A stretch of 64,000 bases of DNA from Stieleria mannarensis (GTDB lineage: Bacteria; Planctomycetota; Planctomycetia; Pirellulales; Pirellulaceae). The notes beneath the pieces were generated by a model. That model saw only the letters and a list, made by a program, of their open reading frames with translations. It made no database searches and was not told the origin of the DNA. Positions 8,329-18,848 of the stretch are shown one piece after another; position 1 is the stretch's first letter; each line of letters begins with the position of its first letter. The stretch is from the NCBI RefSeq assembly GCF_014154935.1, contig NZ_JACEHH010000022.1, positions 97,614 to 161,613 of the forward strand, read 5' to 3'. A program made the translations under genes and the position numbers.

Positions 8329-11106
8329 TCACACATCGACATTCGCCTGATAACGCTGCACGATCCGGACGATCCAGAACAGCAGGATCGCGGCGAGGGC
8401 CAGGGAGATCCTGACTCGTGTTCCACCGTCGACGTTTTGCCACAGACGCAGCACGTCGGTCAACCGTGCCTGGCCTGGGTAACCGACGGCATTAAAACGG
8501 TCCGCCAGCGGTTCTGCCAAATGGATCGGAACGTCCAGGTGCGGCGCGATCTCTTCGGCCAACAATCGCACGCGCTGTTGCGAGGGCATCTCCGGAGTCG
8601 CCAACCCGCGGATTTCGTCTGCTTCGTCCGCTTCCAATAGGACCACCGTCCGTCCGAGCAATTGTGCTTCCATTCGGAATAACGAATACTTGCGTTTGGC
8701 CCCAGGACGTTTGACCTCGCGCAGATTTAGCCGCCGAATCTCTTGGAAACTGTAGCTCTGTTCGCGGTGTAGACCACGAACGGTCAACCGTTGTTTTTTC
8801 CAATCCAACTCGATTTCGCGCGGCGCGAACGCGGCGGCAAGTTTCAAGTAGGTCCAAGCGGTGGCCAACAAGATCAACGTGGCGATCCAATACAAAAGGC
8901 CACCGCCGAGTGCCATCAGGTCGGTCACCACGAAATGCCAGCGTCGTGAACCCATCATGTCGATCGGAATCAACACGATCGCTCCCAGGATCGGGATTGC
9001 AAACGGCACGACGAACAGGAAAACGATCCCGTATCCAAAGCCACTGACAAGCGAATTGATAAGGTTTTGTCTCGGATCCAGTGTCGTATTTCGGTACCGA
9101 ATCATTCTGCCCGGATCCCACACGTCGAAATCGATCAGTCCAAATTCGGCGCGAACCGCCGACGAACTCGCGCGAGAGACGTGTTCCATGCGTTCCACGA
9201 TTTCATCGGCGATTTCCGGCATCACGGCACCGGCGTCGTCCGTTTCCAGGATCGCGTCCCGTTGTTTCAGCCCCTCGTGCACGCGCCCAGCCTGCAGCTT
9301 CATTTCATCGAGTGCGTCTTCCCTCACCTGTTGTTGGGATCGAACCAATCCGCGAGAGATCTCCAGGACGGCCTTGTCCGGATCCGACTGGGTGACCGCG
9401 GGCGGATCGGGGAAGGCGAGAAACTGGCGGACGGATCCGGCGATCCAGGCGAGTTCACGATTGGTGAACGACTGGAAATAAGAGTGTGACATGCCATTGA
9501 CGGTGATGACCGCCAACTCCTCGATCGGCAACCCCTCGCGTTCTTTCCCACTCGGGACGACACAGACGGTCAGCACCTCGCCGATCGACCATTGACGGCG
9601 TTTGGATCGTAGCAAGCCCCGCACCGTCACGGTCAATCGGTTTTGGGTCACGTCGATGGCCCCCTGCCTTGCCCACTGGCGGATCGCATGGACCAGCACG
9701 ACCAAGGGAATCAGGCTCAGCACCGCCACGAAAATCCGCGGTCCGGGTTCGGGGTCGCGAAACGCAGCGGGGGAGATCATGGCAATGAACCCGCCGATCA
9801 GAACCGCAAAGCCGAACCCTTGCAGGTCGGTAAACTGAAACTGTCGCGGCAGGTTCACACGAAGTGCGTCGTCGGATTGCTGGATCGAAACCTTCGTCTT
9901 GGGCGGCTTGGAAATCGGGGACCATTCGCTGGGCGCTTTGATGTCGACGGAGTCCTCCGCGTGTGGCTGGTCGCTGGAACGCGTTGCCTGGACATCTGCT
10001 GGCCGAACCACATCGGCGATCTCGATCTCGGAGACGAATCGGGGCGGTCGATACTGGCCATGGCTGTCAAACCCGACCCAACGCAGCGGTCGGCCCAGGC
10101 TGACCGCGACCGCCCCGGCAGGCCGCAGCGCGTGGCAGAACGCTCGGTCGGGATCGCGGAAACCCGATCCACTGAGCAAACGGATCCGTCGCGCACCGAC
10201 GATCGCGTCCAGCCAGACGTCCCAGGCTTCGTAGCTTCGTGAATTCTTGCCGCCGGTCCAACGGACTTCACGAAGCCCGCCCAGACGCAGTTCGTCGATC
10301 GCCGACAGCGGGATCGACTCGGTTTCGCCTTCGGTGCCAGCGGTCAACGTTTGTTTGAGCCAGTCGATGCAAACCAGGTAGGCGGGTTTACGCGACAACA
10401 GTCCGCCCTCGTGACGCTTGAGCTCCACACGCTGCCCCGGTCGCCAGTGGACGACTTCGATTTCGGACGCGTTCAGCAACGACCCCGAGTGCGACGTGCC
10501 GGCGTCGTCCTGTTCAGACGATTCCTGTTGCAGTCGCTCGAACACGTCGGCGGTGAACACTACCGGAGTGGTCCCCCAGCGATCCAGGTCGTCACTTTCG
10601 ACGCGTTCACGGGTCGATTGAAACAGCTTGGGGAACTTGATCGGGACGAACGCGACCGACGCGAGGATCAAACCGAACACGGCGATCACCAGGATTTCGG
10701 TCGCGTCGATGATCAAAGCGGATCGGCCGGGATTGTCCGGTTGGTAGTAGACCTTGACCGACTTGCCGACCGGATAACCGTCGCGAATCGTCTCGGCCGC
10801 CGCCTCGGTTTCGCCGCCCATCGTTTCGCTGGCAACGGACATACCGCCGATTCCGGAATACAGATAGACGTCGTCATTGGTGTACGTGACACCATCGACG
10901 GTGAATTCATATTCCAGCTGAACGAAGTAATAATCGTTTTCCGGGACGACTTCGCTGTGGCGGATCACGCCTTGGGCCGTCGGCCACCGCAATGCGCGCA
11001 GCTGCACCACGGCCGATGCGAAACCGGAAACGGCCAGCCAGCTGCCGACAAAGACCAAGCACCACAGCAGCGGTTTGGGGGCGGAAGATTCGACCGACAG
11101 GCTCAT
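8329..11106 (-). CDS. Large DUF3592-type membrane protein
   Basis: A 925-residue protein starting at ATG 11106 with gaggagac upstream as ribosome site. The N-terminal 160 residues match DUF3592: a membrane helix (WCLVFVGSWLAVSGFASAVV), then AQGVIRHSEVV...YEFTVDGVTYTND and VKVYYQPDNPGRSAL, then a second helix (LVIAVFGLILASVAFVPI). Further hydrophobic pairs occur at about 430-480 and 680-760, and a last one near the C-terminus (ISLALAAILLFWIVRIV). Segments RLTVTVRGLLRSKRRQWS and RLTVRGLHREQSYSFQEI look like repeats of the same module, suggesting duplication. The function of DUF3592 is unknown; location in the cytoplasmic membrane is inferred. A smaller protein with a comparable region lies at 34314-35495. 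Confidence 0.8.
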   Translation of the reverse strand: MSLSVESSAPKPLLWCLVFVGSWLAVSGFASAVVQLRALRWPTAQGVIRHSEVVPENDYYFVQLEYEFTVDGVTYTNDDVYLYSGIGGMSVASETMGGETEAAAETIRDGYPVGKSVKVYYQPDNPGRSALIIDATEILVIAVFGLILASVAFVPIKFPKLFQSTRERVESDDLDRWGTTPVVFTADVFERLQQESSEQDDAGTSHSGSLLNASEIEVVHWRPGQRVELKRHEGGLLSRKPAYLVCIDWLKQTLTAGTEGETESIPLSAIDELRLGGLREVRWTGGKNSRSYEAWDVWLDAIVGARRIRLLSGSGFRDPDRAFCHALRPAGAVAVSLGRPLRWVGFDSHGQYRPPRFVSEIEIADVVRPADVQATRSSDQPHAEDSVDIKAPSEWSPISKPPKTKVSIQQSDDALRVNLPRQFQFTDLQGFGFAVLIGGFIAMISPAAFRDPEPGPRIFVAVLSLIPLVVLVHAIRQWARQGAIDVTQNRLTVTVRGLLRSKRRQWSIGEVLTVCVVPSGKEREGLPIEELAVITVNGMSHSYFQSFTNRELAWIAGSVRQFLAFPDPPAVTQSDPDKAVLEISRGLVRSQQQVREDALDEMKLQAGRVHEGLKQRDAILETDDAGAVMPEIADEIVERMEHVSRASSSAVRAEFGLIDFDVWDPGRMIRYRNTTLDPRQNLINSLVSGFGYGIVFLFVVPFAIPILGAIVLIPIDMMGSRRWHFVVTDLMALGGGLLYWIATLILLATAWTYLKLAAAFAPREIELDWKKQRLTVRGLHREQSYSFQEIRRLNLREVKRPGAKRKYSLFRMEAQLLGRTVVLLEADEADEIRGLATPEMPSQQRVRLLAEEIAPHLDVPIHLAEPLADRFNAVGYPGQARLTDVLRLWQNVDGGTRVRISLALAAILLFWIVRIVQRYQANVDV

Positions 11107-11199
11107 CGCAGCGTCTCCTCAGCGATCGGGATAGCGAGGACTGCCCGCTTTCACCATAGCCGAATCGACGCGCGAGAACCAATCGGAACGCGTCACAAG

Positions 11200-11303
11200 C
11201 ACTCCGCCGCAGCTTGGTTTTCGGGTAGCGGACGAGGCGACGAGTCCATTCGGATTGCGCACTGTGAGGACTCCTTGCGTCGTCCACGACCGTCTACCCG
11301 CGA
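11200..11303. repeat. Dispersed ~100-bp hairpin element, copy 1
   Basis: The stretch starts with ccgcagcttg and contains inverted arms: cgggtagcggacgaggcgac at 11222 onwards, answered by tgcgtcgtccac...ctacccg ending at 11300. A second copy at 58541-58643 has the same order of blocks (gacgaggcgacgagtccat, then ggactcct.gcgtcgtccac). It is non-coding and MITE- or REP-like. It sits between the DUF3592 gene and the small secreted protein gene. Confidence 0.75.
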
Positions 11304-11340
11304 CCGCCCAGAAGGGGCCGTCGTACGAGGGGAAATGCGT

Positions 11341-11643
11341 TTACCGGATGATTGCGCGCAAGGTGTTGGCCACCGGTCGGCCCGGCACGCGCACCTCGGT
11401 ACCGCCATAGGGCGTGTAGAAGTAGTAACGCGGTCGCGGAGCCACGACGGGTGGGAGAGGTGCAACGACGGCCGGGGCAAACACGACGGGCGCGGGGTAC
11501 ACGATCGGCGGAACCACGACCGGCCGAGCGACCGTGACGGGGTAGGCGGGGGCGTAAATGTCGATCCCCACGTACTGTGCGTGGGCGTTGGAGGCAATCG
11601 ATGCCGACACCAACAGGGCCAAGCCGACGATCCAAGTCTTCAT
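11341..11643 (-). CDS. Small secreted Pro/Val-rich protein
   Basis: This is a 100-residue protein. The start at ATG 11643 is chosen because ggagag lies 5-6 bases upstream; an earlier ATG at 11661 would place that site inside the coding sequence. Residues 1-22 (MKTWIVGLALLVSASIASNAHA) form a clear signal peptide with an AHA cleavage site. The mature part is rich in Pro, Val, Ala and Tyr (YPVTVARPVVVPPIVYPAP, then PRYYFYTPYGG). Small exported proteins of this composition are frequent in planctomycetes and have no assigned function. It is transcribed divergently from the giant dockerin protein gene. Confidence 0.7.
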   Translation of the reverse strand: MKTWIVGLALLVSASIASNAHAQYVGIDIYAPAYPVTVARPVVVPPIVYPAPVVFAPAVVAPLPPVVAPRPRYYFYTPYGGTEVRVPGRPVANTLRAIIR

Positions 11644-11873
11644 CCGGGTCTCTCCAATCAAGTTGTTTCTAACAGGGGGCCGATCGTTGCGTCGCAGTCC
11701 AAACGCTGGGCGCGGACGCGTCCGGTCACATTTTCCGCCGTCTGATGTTGCAGATCAAGCTGGCTTTCGTCGCTTTCAATAAGTGGTGGAGACGACCGCT
11801 GGGCCGCCCCGTTGATGCCCGTTGAATGCGTTCCGCGGCGGATGATTAACCCTTGCACAAAGATTCAGGTAAA

Positions 11874-14800
11874 ATGAGCGTCTCAAACGATCGCGCTGAT
11901 GAACTTGCAACCTGGGGATTGGCGATGAGAAATCGAGTTTGGGGGCAAGGTCGACCGGGGCGGGCACAATCGCGTCGCGACCGGTTGGCGATCGAAACGC
12001 TGGAGAAGCGTCAACTGTTGGCCGCCGCGGTGTTGGAAACGTCGCTGCTGAAGGACTTGAACCCGCAGGCACCGGCTTCGGGTGCGGAGCAGTTTGTCGC
12101 TGTCGGCGATCGCCTGTTTTTCGTCGCCGACGATGGACTGCACGGTCAAGAACTGTTCGTCATCGATGGCGACGGTCCCGGCGAATTGGTCAAAGACATC
12201 GGTCCCGGCCAACAGGACGGCGAAATCGGTCATCTGACGGCGGTCGGCGAGACGCTCTTTTTTACGGCCTACTCTGAAACCCTCGGCGAAGAACTTTGGA
12301 AAAGCGATGGGACCGAGGCCGGGACCGTGCTGGTCCGCGATATCAATCCGAACGTGGCCACGTATGAATACGACGGGGTGACCTACACCTACGGCGATTC
12401 GTCGTATCCGTCTCGGCTGACCGCCGCAGGCGACAAGTTGTTCTTCGTCGCCGACGATGGGACGCACGGGAACGAGTTGTGGATCAGCGACGGCAGCGAA
12501 TCCGGCACCGTCCTGGTAGCCGATCTGGCCGCCGGCGAGGCAGGTTCCGCCCCAGATCAATTGACCTTTGCCGCGGCGATCGAGCAAGGAGCTTTGTTCT
12601 TCAGCGCCCAGACACCGAACCTGGGGCGGGAACTCTGGAAATCCGATTTGCAAGGCGTCACCACTCTGGTTGCCAACGTGTTTCCGGAAACAAACACCGA
12701 CGGCACGCCCGTGTTTGTCGAGCGGACCGACGGCGACAACAAGCCGGTGATTCGCAACGCCAGCGGGAAACCGATCGTCGGTCAGCTCGATGCGGGCGAC
12801 AACTGGGGCTTTTTCGAAGCCGACGGGACGCGGGTCGAACCCTCTGACTTCGGTCCGTTTTCTTCCAACCCGCAAAACCTGGTCGTCTTCGACGGCTTGC
12901 TTTTCTTCTCCGCCGATGGCGTCTCGCCGGGCTCCGGTGCCGTCGGCCGAGAACTGTGGGCGAGCGATGGCACCGCAGCCGGAACGATGGTCGTCAGCGA
13001 TTTAGCCGATGGGGAACACGTTATCACGGCGACCGACGTGACGGGTGCGAGTGTCAACATCCGCCGCCCGATGAGTTCGTCACCGGGAGGGCTGGTCAGT
13101 GCGAACAATCGGCTGCTTTTTGCCGCGACGGCAGATCCGGCCAGCGGACGTGAACTGTACTCACGTGGCCCATCGGGAACCCCCGGGGCCGACACGGTCG
13201 AGTTGGTCAAAGACATTTTCCCAGGCGCCGACTCGTCGTCGCCGTCGCAGATGACGGCGGTCGGCGATCGTGTCTTTTTCACAGCGGATTCGTCCGACGG
13301 TGTCGAGCTGTGGTCCAGTGACGGCACGACCGGTTCAACGGTGCTTGTTCGAGACATCGCTCCCGGCGTCACCGATTCCGATCCGATGGATCTGACGGCG
13401 CTGGGCGAGTCATTGTTCTTTACCGCAGAGGACGGTGCGGTCGGGCGGGAGGTTTGGAAAAGTGACGGAACGACCGAGGGCACGAGAATCGTCAAAGAGA
13501 TTCGTCCTGGCGGCCCGCATTCGCACAGCCTGGCACAGCAGTTGACGGCCTTTGGCAACCACATCTATTTCGGCGCGAGTGATTTCTTTCGCGGCTTTGA
13601 TGTTTGGCGTACCGATGGCACTGACGCGGGAACTGAATTTGTCGGGGTGCAGACGACGGCCAGCATTTCCTCGGAACCGAAACACTTGACCCGCGTGGGA
13701 TCCAAGCTGTTCTTTGTCGCCAAGTCCCCGGAGGTTGGCGAAGAACTGTGGGTGTCCGATGGCAACGCGTTCGACACCCGTGTCGTCAAGGATATCAATC
13801 CAGCGTTTGTCGGCAATGTTCCCCAAGGGGCGGCGGTCAGCGATCTGGTCGAGTTCAACGGTTTGCTGTACTTCGCGGCGTTTGATGGAGCCGAATCACG
13901 GCTTTGGAAAACCGATGGCTCCACGGAAGGCACAACTTATGCAACGCTCGGAATCGGTGGTGATCCGATTCCGGGCCCCAATGCGCCGAGCGACTTGATC
14001 AAGATCGGCGACACATTGTTCTTCACCGCCGACGAACCGGGCAGTGGACGCGAGGTCTGGGCGCTCCAGGCAGCGACGGGCCAAGCCACCTTGCTGAAAG
14101 ACATCGACCCCACGGCCGATCTGTCCTCCCAACCTTTGGAACTGACTCCCTACGGCGACCGATTGTACTTCAGCGCCTACAGCCCCGAAACCGGGCGCGA
14201 GCTTTGGAGCAGCGATGGAACGCCCGAAGGCACGGTGCTGCGCGCCGATCTTTATCCCGGCAGTGCGTTTCCGTTTTCTTCCCATCCGGAGCAGCTGGTT
14301 GTTTCCGGTGACAAGCTGTTCTTTCTCGCCGAGGATCCGGACCACGGGGTGGAGTTGTGGGTGATCGACAGTGAATCAGACGATCCGCGATTGGTCGCCG
14401 ACTTGGATGAAGGCACGAATAGTTCGTGGATCACATCGCTGACGCCTTTCGACGATGGCGTGGTGTTTCGCCGTGACGATAACTTCAACGGCGTCGTCGG
14501 CACCAACATCGGCAATGAACTTTGGATCAGCGACGGATCGGCCGCCGGAACACGCCCGGTCGTCGATTTGGAAACGGGGACGGATGGATCACGCTGCTTC
14601 GGCGATTATCTCGACAACGGCATCATTGAGTTTGCGGACCAAATCGTCTTCCGCGCCAATGACTTGGAACACGGCTGCGAATTGTTCATCAGCGATGGGA
14701 CGGCCGCCGGGACGGACTTGTTGGAGGATCTGTTTGGAGACTCGCCGATCGTCATCGGGGAAGAAGGTCGGTCGTCAGATCCCGATGATTTTTATGTGAT

Positions 14801-17800
14801 CGGAGACGCCCTGTATTTCCAGGCGACCGATCAGAACGGCCGCGACCTGTGGCGTTTGGACCTGGACGGGACACTGCAACGGGCGACGTTCGATTACGAC
14901 TTAAATTCCCGCCCGGCGGAATTGACGATCGCCGGTTCGAACCTGTTCATGATCGGCAACGATGGCGTCCAGGGACGCGAGATCTTCCAGTTGCCGTTGG
15001 AACATCCACTGACCCCTGCGGTCATGGAGGTTTTGGCCAAGGACATCGCCTATGAAGATTGGGTCGCGGGGCAAACCGTTTCCTTCTCCGACCTGGGCTA
15101 TGGCCAAGTCTCCACCGTCGAGTTCACTGTCGACACCGTGTTCGGGGATCCGGTCACGGGATTCGACGCCGTGGGATTGGTCAGCACTTCGGTCGATCCG
15201 GTTCTTGCGATCCGCGGCTCGGTCGATTTCTTGACCGATTGGTTCGACGATTTTCATCCCGACGGTGTCGGCACCGCACAATTCCTGGCAGCCTATGACA
15301 CGGTCGCCGCGTGGCTGAACGCGATTTCCGCATCGCATGGCCGACCTTCGATTGTCGGACACAGTCTTGGCGGGGGACTGACGCAGCTGATGGCCGCGCG
15401 ATACACGGGGGACGGAGGTGACCTGGGCCGCGTCGTCACCTTCAACGCGCCGGGGATCAACGCCGACTATGCCGTAATGTTCGATGCCCAGCGGACCGAG
15501 CAGGTGTTGCACTTCGTCACCAATGGCGACCCGGTCAGCCTGGCGGGCGATGCCTTTCTCGCCGGCGATTGGGTTCGATCGACGTTTTCCGCGGTCGATC
15601 TGTCCAAGAACCACACGCACCCGGTGCTGGTCCCGTTCACGTACACCGGCGACGCACGCACCGAGACTCGGGATCGGTTCGACGATACGCGATTCGAGTT
15701 CTTTGACGACACCGAATGGTTGAATCACCCGTTGTATTTTCACGATGATGTCAACTATTTGACTTGGTTGTCGGTGATGTACGCCGTCGCCAATGCCAGC
15801 GACACGTTGCGTCCCTACCGACACTTGCCGGCTTCGCTGCTGTTCCGCAGCACGACGGAGGCTCAGCGACAAACGATCGGTCAGGTTTGGCATGACTTTC
15901 AAACGCCCGTTTTGGCGACGATCGGGCCGACACCCTGCGATCCGGAACTGGAACCGTTCACACTTTCGGACCTGGATATCAACGTGCTGGGCGTGTTTGA
16001 CGTCGAAGCGACAGACATGATGGCCAGTTGCCAGCTTTCGCCCGATCCGAGCGTCTGGCTGCAAGGCGAAGTGCGTTTGCCCGATTTCTTTAACGTCACG
16101 GCCAACTTCACCGACGAAAACCGAATCGAGCTTGCCAACGGCCGAATCGATCTGGTTGGAAGCGTGACCGCCGAAGACATCCGGATCCTGCCGGGCGTCT
16201 TGACGGTCAAACAGGCCGGGATCGGTTTCGATACGATCGCAAACACCTTGGATGCCGGGGCACGACTTGACATCAAGCCGTGGGGAATCGAATTGGGGGT
16301 CGACCTGGGATTCCTGAACAACCAATGGAATAGCATCGAAATCGTGGCGGACGGATTGGGGATTCCGGTGCCGGTGTTGCCCGCTGCATTTTTGCAACGC
16401 GTCTCCGGCAGCGTCGATCATTTTGCCCCCAGCGATCCGATGCCGATCACGTTCGGCGGCGCGATCGGGATGACGCTTGGTCCCGAAGTCAGTGTCGACT
16501 TGCCGGACTGGGCCGGCGGCCCGGTGGAAGCCAAACTGCTCGGGTTCGATGGATCGGCGTCGTTCAACAGCCGACAATTGACCGTCGGCGCGGACTTGTC
16601 AATCGTCAACGGCCTGGCGATCGTCGATGGAACGACCACCTGGGATTGGGGCGACGGCACGCTGCAAGCCAGCGGCGGATTCAATGTGCTGAACGGCACC
16701 ATCCTGTCCGACGACGCAAGTTTTACAGCGGATGTCGACGAAAACAGCGGATTGAACCTCAATGCCTCCGCCAGCGCCACCTTCACCGTTCCGGAAGCGT
16801 TTCCGGTGATCGGCGGGACCGAAGCGTTTGCAGGTCAATTTTTCTTGCAATTCACCGATGATGGAGATTTCTCCAACGATTCAACGGGCGCCTATGCCAG
16901 CTTTCCGCTGCCCTTGATCGGCGATGTCGGTTTGGGGTTTCGCGTTTGGCTCAACGGCGGAATCGGGTTGATCGGTGCCCAGGAAATCGCGGAACTGATC
17001 GACGGCGGCGAAGGCGAATCGCTGGCCCAAACGACGCCGCTTTCGCATCGGGTGATGGTCGAAACGGGTACCGCATGGACGTTGTTTTCCGCTCAGTGGG
17101 ACAACGCAAGCGACTCCGAAATCGTGCTGACATCTCCCTCCGGACAGACGTTGACCGAAGCCGACATCGCCGCGGCGCCTGGAATGTCGATCGTGGATGA
17201 CCTGTCAAATCGGAAGCGACGTGTGGTGGTCGTATCCCAGCCCCAGTCGGGCGTTTGGTCTCTGTCGGTCGACGGCATTGGCAACACCGGTCCGGTGGAG
17301 TTCTTTGTCGGCTCCAGCAACAATGCGCCCGTCGGTGAGATCACCCAAGTTGTCGGCGGCGGATTCGGCCAAGGGGTTTCCATTTCCTACGACGCATTGG
17401 ACACGGATAACGACGCGTCGATTGCGTTCTACTACGATTCCGACTCCGACGGGCTGGACGGCATCTTGATTCAATCCGGGATCGCGGAAACCGACGGAAA
17501 CGGTCAGCTGACTTGGAACACCGATGGAGTTCCCGACGGTCAGTATTTCGTGTACATGACGATCGACGACGGAATCAACGCCCCCGTCTCCGTGTACTCC
17601 TCGGAATCCGTGACGGTGGCGCATCGACGGATCGATGGCCGAGTCTTCAACGACGCCAATGCAAACGCCGTCTGGGATGCCGGCGAATTGCCGGCCGCTG
17701 ACGTCGCCGTCTTCGTCGACGCCAACGGCAACGGAACGCTGGACGATGACGAACCTTTTTCGATCACACGGCCGGATGGACGATACCGCCTGGCGGATCT

Positions 17801-18830
17801 GCCCGTGGGAAACCACACCGTCGCGATCATGACCCCACAGGGGTTCGTTCAAACCGCACCGGTCGCTGGCAAGGTGTACGAGATTGAACTGACCGACCAG
17901 GACCAGATCCAGGAGATCGACTTCGGAATCCGGATCACGCCTGGATCGATCAACGGCCTCGTTTGGCAAGACCTCAACCGCGACGGCTTTCGCGATCCGT
18001 CAGAGGAATGGCGCGCATCTGTGTCGTTGCGTTTGATCGACGAAGCGAGTGGGGTGGCGATTGCACACACTTTGACAGCGCAGGACGGAAGCTATCAGTT
18101 TTCCGGGATCATTCCTGGGGCGTATCGGTTAGAAGTCGTTCCCGAAACGGTCGACCAAATCACACTTAACGATCGCCCCGGAAGCGATGCCCACGACAGC
18201 AATTTTGATCCGGTGACCGCGCTGCGACAGATAGAACTGGAAACCGGCCAGTCTCATTCGTCGATCGACGTCGGACTGTTCAGCCGATGGAACTCCATTG
18301 ACAATCCCTACGACACGGATCTGAGCGGCGATGTCACTCCCCTGGATGCCTTGGTGGTCATCAATTTCCTGGCACGCGTCCAGACTTGGCAAGCGTCCGG
18401 GGAAGCATTGCCGGCGGAAAACACCTTCCCCGACGTCAACGGCAATAGCCGCGTCTCCCCACTGGACGCACTGTTGGTCATTAACTACGTCGCGTTGCAG
18501 CAGGAGATGGAGTCAGAACCCAGCGGAACCGTCGCGGCATCCAGTCTGCAAGCCCAATTCCCGCTGATCTCAAACACGGCAAGTGATCGGGAACGCTCGG
18601 GGATGCGTCTTATGGAACCGGCGATCATCCAGGCCGAGGCCGAGACGATCTCAGCGTCGACCGCTGCATCACCGCAGAACGTCATGCGATTGGAAGACTG
18701 GCCGGCCGCTGAATCGCAGGCGGACGGTGATAGCGACGATGAACTATCACTCGACGACCTGCTCACGCAACTCGCGCTCGATCTTTCACAAGCAGCCCCT
18801 AAACCTCCGGCTGTCGAAACCTGGCACTGA
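11874..18830 (+). CDS. Giant ELWxxDGT-repeat exoprotein with lipase-like domain, SdrD-B-like domain and dockerin
   Basis: The protein has 2318 residues from ATG 11874 (a TTG at 11853 is the alternative). Near the N-terminus IETLEKRQLLA (40-50) is the LExRxLL motif typical of planctomycete surface proteins. About sixteen repeats of the ELWxSDGTxxGTxLVxDI type follow over residues 55-1040, the ELWxxDGT family, expected to form beta-propeller or beta-sheet units. Residues 1050-1340 look like a class-3 lipase/DUF2974-type alpha/beta hydrolase with IVGHSLGGGLTQ (S1164). After long beta-rich regions, residues about 1915-2130 resemble SdrD-B repeats (GRVFNDANANAVWDAGE, GLVWQDLNRDGFRDPSE). Residues about 2140-2205 carry two dockerin type I calcium loops (DLSGDVTPLDALVVINFLA, DVNGNSRVSPLDALLVINY). 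It is probably cell-surface or secreted. A dockerin suggests anchoring to a cohesin partner, none of which is in this window. Confidence 0.88.
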   Translation: MSVSNDRADELATWGLAMRNRVWGQGRPGRAQSRRDRLAIETLEKRQLLAAAVLETSLLKDLNPQAPASGAEQFVAVGDRLFFVADDGLHGQELFVIDGDGPGELVKDIGPGQQDGEIGHLTAVGETLFFTAYSETLGEELWKSDGTEAGTVLVRDINPNVATYEYDGVTYTYGDSSYPSRLTAAGDKLFFVADDGTHGNELWISDGSESGTVLVADLAAGEAGSAPDQLTFAAAIEQGALFFSAQTPNLGRELWKSDLQGVTTLVANVFPETNTDGTPVFVERTDGDNKPVIRNASGKPIVGQLDAGDNWGFFEADGTRVEPSDFGPFSSNPQNLVVFDGLLFFSADGVSPGSGAVGRELWASDGTAAGTMVVSDLADGEHVITATDVTGASVNIRRPMSSSPGGLVSANNRLLFAATADPASGRELYSRGPSGTPGADTVELVKDIFPGADSSSPSQMTAVGDRVFFTADSSDGVELWSSDGTTGSTVLVRDIAPGVTDSDPMDLTALGESLFFTAEDGAVGREVWKSDGTTEGTRIVKEIRPGGPHSHSLAQQLTAFGNHIYFGASDFFRGFDVWRTDGTDAGTEFVGVQTTASISSEPKHLTRVGSKLFFVAKSPEVGEELWVSDGNAFDTRVVKDINPAFVGNVPQGAAVSDLVEFNGLLYFAAFDGAESRLWKTDGSTEGTTYATLGIGGDPIPGPNAPSDLIKIGDTLFFTADEPGSGREVWALQAATGQATLLKDIDPTADLSSQPLELTPYGDRLYFSAYSPETGRELWSSDGTPEGTVLRADLYPGSAFPFSSHPEQLVVSGDKLFFLAEDPDHGVELWVIDSESDDPRLVADLDEGTNSSWITSLTPFDDGVVFRRDDNFNGVVGTNIGNELWISDGSAAGTRPVVDLETGTDGSRCFGDYLDNGIIEFADQIVFRANDLEHGCELFISDGTAAGTDLLEDLFGDSPIVIGEEGRSSDPDDFYVIGDALYFQATDQNGRDLWRLDLDGTLQRATFDYDLNSRPAELTIAGSNLFMIGNDGVQGREIFQLPLEHPLTPAVMEVLAKDIAYEDWVAGQTVSFSDLGYGQVSTVEFTVDTVFGDPVTGFDAVGLVSTSVDPVLAIRGSVDFLTDWFDDFHPDGVGTAQFLAAYDTVAAWLNAISASHGRPSIVGHSLGGGLTQLMAARYTGDGGDLGRVVTFNAPGINADYAVMFDAQRTEQVLHFVTNGDPVSLAGDAFLAGDWVRSTFSAVDLSKNHTHPVLVPFTYTGDARTETRDRFDDTRFEFFDDTEWLNHPLYFHDDVNYLTWLSVMYAVANASDTLRPYRHLPASLLFRSTTEAQRQTIGQVWHDFQTPVLATIGPTPCDPELEPFTLSDLDINVLGVFDVEATDMMASCQLSPDPSVWLQGEVRLPDFFNVTANFTDENRIELANGRIDLVGSVTAEDIRILPGVLTVKQAGIGFDTIANTLDAGARLDIKPWGIELGVDLGFLNNQWNSIEIVADGLGIPVPVLPAAFLQRVSGSVDHFAPSDPMPITFGGAIGMTLGPEVSVDLPDWAGGPVEAKLLGFDGSASFNSRQLTVGADLSIVNGLAIVDGTTTWDWGDGTLQASGGFNVLNGTILSDDASFTADVDENSGLNLNASASATFTVPEAFPVIGGTEAFAGQFFLQFTDDGDFSNDSTGAYASFPLPLIGDVGLGFRVWLNGGIGLIGAQEIAELIDGGEGESLAQTTPLSHRVMVETGTAWTLFSAQWDNASDSEIVLTSPSGQTLTEADIAAAPGMSIVDDLSNRKRRVVVVSQPQSGVWSLSVDGIGNTGPVEFFVGSSNNAPVGEITQVVGGGFGQGVSISYDALDTDNDASIAFYYDSDSDGLDGILIQSGIAETDGNGQLTWNTDGVPDGQYFVYMTIDDGINAPVSVYSSESVTVAHRRIDGRVFNDANANAVWDAGELPAADVAVFVDANGNGTLDDDEPFSITRPDGRYRLADLPVGNHTVAIMTPQGFVQTAPVAGKVYEIELTDQDQIQEIDFGIRITPGSINGLVWQDLNRDGFRDPSEEWRASVSLRLIDEASGVAIAHTLTAQDGSYQFSGIIPGAYRLEVVPETVDQITLNDRPGSDAHDSNFDPVTALRQIELETGQSHSSIDVGLFSRWNSIDNPYDTDLSGDVTPLDALVVINFLARVQTWQASGEALPAENTFPDVNGNSRVSPLDALLVINYVALQQEMESEPSGTVAASSLQAQFPLISNTASDRERSGMRLMEPAIIQAEAETISASTAASPQNVMRLEDWPAAESQADGDSDDELSLDDLLTQLALDLSQAAPKPPAVETWH

Positions 18831-18848
18831 GGTGGCGGCGGGAAGAAC

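Noticed and set aside
14901..16577. 558-residue open frame opposite the dockerin exoprotein gene
   Set aside because: Antisense to recognisable lipase-like and beta-rich sequence; a GC-rich codon shadow without domain signatures.
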